Assembly: GCA_964655005.1 (NCBI GenBank)
Contig: CAZZKE010000007.1
Location: forward strand, 1-64,000
Reading direction: 5' to 3'
Length of the DNA stretch: 64,000 nt
From: CAZZKE01 sp964655005
GTDB lineage: Bacteria; Pseudomonadota; Alphaproteobacteria; Rhodospirillales; JABHCV01
Shown one piece after another: positions 60,483 to 64,000 of this stretch. The notes beneath the pieces were generated by a model, which searched no databases, was not told the origin of the DNA, and saw only the letters and a program-made list of their open reading frames with translations. The position numbers and the translations under genes are program-made. Position 1 is the first letter of the stretch; the number at the start of each line of letters is the position of its first letter.

Positions 60483-62417
60483 CTATTCACCCAACCCCAT
60501 CTGGATATATCCGGTCGGGCAGACATCCATGCAGATGTGGCAGCCGATACATTTTGCATAGTCGGTTTCCACATATCGTCCGATTGTCACCCGGTCTCTC
60601 TTGACCCGGTGAACGGCGCCCTGCGGGCAATAGATAATGCAGTTGTCGCATTCGAAGCACATGCCGCAACTCATGCAACGTCCGGCCTCGTCTACGGCTT
60701 GCTGTTCGGCGAACCCGGTGAAGCGCTCTTCGAAGTTGCCCAGAATATTGTTGGCCGAAACGTGCACCTCGGAGCGCCTGTTCATGGGTTCAAAATCGAA
60801 ATGGCCGAGGTATAATTTGTCACAGGTGACTATCTCGGCGAACGCCCGGTCTTCGTAATTGTGGACGGCGAAGTCGGCGCTGTCGGTGCCCAGAACCGGG
60901 TTGTGATCGTATGGTTGTGGTTCCAGATGATGGTTCCGCAATTCTTCCAGCAAATTAAAGTGGTGGGCATCGATTTTTGGACGGGCACCGATTTCCGAAT
61001 CTGCAAGATACTGATCTATGCCCTCGACGGCGATCGAGGCGTGACCGATGGCGGTGGTCAGCAGGTGCGGCTTGATGGCGTCACCGCCGACGAAATGCCC
61101 AGGCTTGCCCTTGACCTGATAAACCTTGTCGGCGTCGATCTGGCCCCAGCCGTTGTCGAAGTCATCGAAGCCTGCAAAATCCGACGACTGGCCGGTGGCG
61201 GCGACGATAAGCGAGCATTCGATTTCAAATTCCTCGCCCTCGCGTGGTGTCATTTCGCCGTCTTTCCAATCGACCGGCTGCACCCGCAGCGCCGTGGCGC
61301 GGCCATCCTCGCCGACAATGACTTCCAGCGGCATCAGGCTTTCATGAATTTCGGCGCCCTCGGCAATTACCGAATCCAGTTCGTGCCGGGTCGCCGGGGC
61401 CTTGCTGATAGGTCGGCGATAGACGACCCAGACATCACCGCCTTGACGGCTGGCGGCAGAGGCCACATCATGGACCGTATAGCCAAGGATGGCCGATTCC
61501 GGATGATCATTTATCGAACTGTTTTCAATGTTGCCGATGCGCCGGGCCACGGCGGCGACATCCATGGCGGTATCGCCGGCACCGACGACCAGCACCCGAC
61601 CGCTTAAATGTTGCAGCCGTCCCTCGTTGAAAGCCGTCAGAAACGAAATGCCGTCCACGCAGTTGGGCGCCTCGGCGCCGGGCACCGGCAGGGGCTTGCC
61701 GACGGTCGCGCCGATAGCCCAGAAAATGGCGTCATAGTCGGTTTCCAGATCGGCCACGGAAATGTCCGTGCCGACGCGGGTATTCAGGCGCACCTCGACC
61801 CCCATGTCGATGATCCGCTTGATCTCGCCCTCAAGCACATCGCGCGGGGTGCGATAACCGGGTATGCCGAAACACATCATGCCGCCCAGTTCCTTGTAGG
61901 ATTCGAAAATGGTGCAGGCGTGGCCTTTCAGGCGCAAAAAATAGGCTGCCGCCAGACCGGCCGGACCACCACCGACGATGGCCACTTTTTTGCCGGTTTC
62001 GGTTTCCGGCCTGGCGAACTTGAGCCCGTGTTGCAAGGCCCAGTCACCGGCAAACTGTTCGATGGCGTTGATGCCGACCTGTTCATCGACCTCGTTGCGG
62101 TTGCAGCCGTCCTGACACGGCGCCGGACAGACCCGGCCCATGACGGCGGGGAATGGGTTGGACATGACCATGCGGCGGAAGGCGTATTCCTGCCATGGCT
62201 CTTCGTTTTGCGGTTTGTCGAGGCCGCGGGTGATGGTCAGCCAGCCGCGAATATCGTGGCCCGAGGGGCACGAACCCTGGCACGGCGGCGTCTTGTGGAC
62301 ATAGGTCGGACACTTGTAGGACTCGCCGGATTGGATAAAATCCTCGTCCCACGCCAGATGATCGGAATCGCCATCCTTGTAGCGTCTGAAAGTCAGCACC
62401 TTTTCTACCTTCGCCAT
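60483..62417 (-). CDS. dsrL: DsrL-like iron-sulfur flavoprotein, copy B
   Basis: A 644-residue NAD(P)H oxidoreductase related to the glutamate synthase small subunit. N-terminal Fe-S cysteines are at 36, 46, 50, 97, 101 and 105. The FAD site is GGGPAG (149-154). The second nucleotide fold has VVGAGDTAMDV followed by VVYRRPISKAP. The C-terminal two-cluster ferredoxin starts at 581 (CMSCGMCFECDNC...CIGCHICMDVC) and ends GYIQMGLGE. DsrL connects DsrAB to pyridine nucleotides. The VYRR pair is the family signature for NADPH. Copy A lies 34 bp upstream. Confidence 0.9.
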   Translation of the reverse strand: MAKVEKVLTFRRYKDGDSDHLAWDEDFIQSGESYKCPTYVHKTPPCQGSCPSGHDIRGWLTITRGLDKPQNEEPWQEYAFRRMVMSNPFPAVMGRVCPAPCQDGCNRNEVDEQVGINAIEQFAGDWALQHGLKFARPETETGKKVAIVGGGPAGLAAAYFLRLKGHACTIFESYKELGGMMCFGIPGYRTPRDVLEGEIKRIIDMGVEVRLNTRVGTDISVADLETDYDAIFWAIGATVGKPLPVPGAEAPNCVDGISFLTAFNEGRLQHLSGRVLVVGAGDTAMDVAAVARRIGNIENSSINDHPESAILGYTVHDVASAASRQGGDVWVVYRRPISKAPATRHELDSVIAEGAEIHESLMPLEVIVGEDGRATALRVQPVDWKDGEMTPREGEEFEIECSLIVAATGQSSDFAGFDDFDNGWGQIDADKVYQVKGKPGHFVGGDAIKPHLLTTAIGHASIAVEGIDQYLADSEIGARPKIDAHHFNLLEELRNHHLEPQPYDHNPVLGTDSADFAVHNYEDRAFAEIVTCDKLYLGHFDFEPMNRRSEVHVSANNILGNFEERFTGFAEQQAVDEAGRCMSCGMCFECDNCIIYCPQGAVHRVKRDRVTIGRYVETDYAKCIGCHICMDVCPTGYIQMGLGE

Positions 62418-62451
62418 CGCCCCAATTGCTCCCCTGTTTGTTTTTGTTCAA

Positions 62452-64000
62452 CTATTCTCCCAGGCCCATCTGGATGTAGCCGGTCGGGCAGACATCCATG
62501 CAGATATGACAGCCGATACACTTGGAATAATCGGTATCGACGTATCTGCCAACGGCGGCCTGGTCGCGCTTGACCTTGAATACGGCATCCTGCGGACAAT
62601 AGATTATGCAATTGTCGCATTCGAAGCACATGCCGCAACTCATGCAGCGGTCGCCTTCGGCCTGGACCTGTTGTTCATCCAGCGCGTTGATGCGTTCCTT
62701 GAAGTTGCCCAGAACATCATCGGCGCTGATCTGTATTTCATTCCGGTGATTGCGATCAACGAAACCGAAATGGCCCAGGAATAACTGGTTGTAGGGGATG
62801 ATCTGCTTGTCGGAACGATCTTCGTAGTTATGGACCGCGAATTTCTTATCCGACGTGCCGCGGGTCGGTTCGTGGGTATAGTCTTCAGGGTCCATGTGGC
62901 GCTGATGCAGTTCGGAAAGAAGGTTGAAGTGATGAACATCCACGGTCGGGCGCCGCTCGGCCAGTTCCTTTCCGGCCAGAATGTGATCGATGCCTTCGAC
63001 GGCAATCGAGGCATGACCGATGGCGGTGGTCAGCAAATGCGGGCGGATGATGTCGCCGCCGGCGAAATGATTAGTCTTGCCGGTGACCCGGTAGTTCTTG
63101 TCTGTTTCGATGAAGCCCTTGCCGTTGTCCAGGGAGTCGAGGCCATCCAGATTACCGCTTTGGCCGATTGCCGAGACCACCAGATCGCATTCGATTTCAA
63201 ATTCGCTGCCTTCGCGGATAACCGGTTTCATGCCGTCCATATCGCACTGGCACATTTTTATGGCGCGGGCCCGGCCTTCGGCGTCAAGCAGTACTTCCAG
63301 CGGCATGATACCGCCCCTTAAATCGACGCCTTCCGAAATCGCGTCTTCCCGTTCCCGTTCCGCCGCCGTCATTTCATCTATCGGGAACAGCGACGTAAGG
63401 GTCACCTGGGCGCCTTCACGCACGGCGGTGGCGGCGACATCATGGGCGGTATGGCCAAGCACCACCATTTCCGGGCGGTCGGCTTCGTTGATCGTGGTGA
63501 TGTGACCCAAACGGCGGGCCACCGAGGCGACATCGATGGATGTATCGCCGCCGCCGATGACGACGATCCTGCCGGTCACGTGTTGCAGCTTGCCCTGGTT
63601 AAAGGCGTCCAGAAAGGCGACGCCGGTGATGCAGTTCGGGGCGTCGGCGCCGTCTACCGGCAGCGGCCGGCCGTTCTGCGCGCCGATGGCCCAGAACACG
63701 GCGTCGAAATCACGGTCGATATCGGCCATCGGAATATCTTTGCCAACCCGGATTCCGGTCCTGACCTCTACGCCCATATCGATTATCCGGCCGATTTCGC
63801 TGTCCAGCATATGGCGCGGCGTGCGATAGCCGGGAATGCCGAAGCGCATCATGCCGCCCAGTTCCGGGTGCTCGTCAAAAATGGTCACGCCGTGGCCTTT
63901 CCTGCGCAACTGATAGGCCGCCGTCAGGCCGGCCGGGCCGCCACCGATAACGGCGACCTTTTTGCCGGTTTCGAGCTCGGGCCTGGCGTAGCCGACCTTG
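62452..64000 (-). CDS. dsrL: DsrL-like iron-sulfur flavoprotein, copy A (5' end beyond the window)
   Basis: About 516 codons of a second DsrL-type protein. The N-terminal Fe-S domain lies past position 64000, and the frame reads in from the edge (VGYARPELETGKKVAVIGGG). The FAD site GGGPAG and the C-terminal ferredoxin CMSCGMCFECDNC...CIGCHICMDVC ending GYIQMGLGE are nearly identical to copy B. The second nucleotide fold differs: after GGGDTSIDV it reads VTLTSLFPIDEMTAAE and lacks the YRR pair. Cofactor preference may therefore differ from copy B. Confidence 0.88.
   Translation of the reverse strand, partial: KVGYARPELETGKKVAVIGGGPAGLTAAYQLRRKGHGVTIFDEHPELGGMMRFGIPGYRTPRHMLDSEIGRIIDMGVEVRTGIRVGKDIPMADIDRDFDAVFWAIGAQNGRPLPVDGADAPNCITGVAFLDAFNQGKLQHVTGRIVVIGGGDTSIDVASVARRLGHITTINEADRPEMVVLGHTAHDVAATAVREGAQVTLTSLFPIDEMTAAEREREDAISEGVDLRGGIMPLEVLLDAEGRARAIKMCQCDMDGMKPVIREGSEFEIECDLVVSAIGQSGNLDGLDSLDNGKGFIETDKNYRVTGKTNHFAGGDIIRPHLLTTAIGHASIAVEGIDHILAGKELAERRPTVDVHHFNLLSELHQRHMDPEDYTHEPTRGTSDKKFAVHNYEDRSDKQIIPYNQLFLGHFGFVDRNHRNEIQISADDVLGNFKERINALDEQQVQAEGDRCMSCGMCFECDNCIIYCPQDAVFKVKRDQAAVGRYVDTDYSKCIGCHICMDVCPTGYIQMGLGE

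Overview
The window is a GC-rich, gene-dense chromosomal segment of an alphaproteobacterium, most likely a Rhodospirillales-type sulfur oxidiser. Three things support this. The order rpsB-tsf-pyrH-frr-uppS-cdsA-dxr-rseP-bamA-skp-lpxD-fabZ-lpxA-lpxI-lpxB and trpGDC-moaC-moeA-lexA is alphaproteobacterial. The lexA promoter carries the alphaproteobacterial SOS box GTTC-N7-GTTC. The right end holds part of a dsr (reverse dissimilatory sulfite reductase) cluster.

Layout. 1-450: no supported gene. 451-18845 (+): dnaE, then translation, cell-envelope and lipid A genes, ending with glyoxalase I. 18853-21635 (-): gltA and gltX. 21775-23946 (+): comEC. 23992-28939 (-): trpG-trpD-trpC-moaC-moeA-lexA. 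29072-31519 (+): the copper ATPase copA behind a CueR-type promoter. 31579-34645 (-): AhpD-like protein, aroC, fabI and a CDGSH protein. 34768-38640: a LysR regulator, a DnaJ-like protein with a glycine-zipper lipoprotein, pdxH and a CDF transporter. 38633-43169: a DUF2892 gene divergent from an RND efflux pair, with two tandem dyad operators between them. 43176-48244: folM/folB, greB, a phosphotransferase/kinase fusion, a tandem Usp protein and an SDR. 48336-52556: a 1406-residue membrane-anchored protein made of 45 tandem 25-residue units. 52553-64000 (-): the dsr and siroheme block.

The dsr block, in transcription order, is dsrL-A (cut by the window edge), dsrL-B, dsrJ, dsrO, dsrP, a class II glutamine amidotransferase, a TrpD2-like protein, dsrN, a SUMT (cobA-type), a CbiX-type chelatase, and a thioesterase gene broken by a 164-bp palindromic MITE-like element. 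DsrJOP would carry electrons across the membrane. DsrL links the sulfite reductase to NAD(P)H. SUMT, CbiX and DsrN make and amidate the siroheme of DsrAB. dsrABEFHCMK are expected just beyond the right edge.

Most notable: (1) the 25-residue-repeat rod protein; (2) two adjacent dsrL genes that differ at the pyridine-nucleotide site; (3) two uncharacterised genes, amidotransferase and TrpD2-like, inside the dsr operon next to dsrN; (4) a MITE that disrupts the thioesterase gene and supplies a new in-frame start codon. Everything was read by eye and no database search was run.
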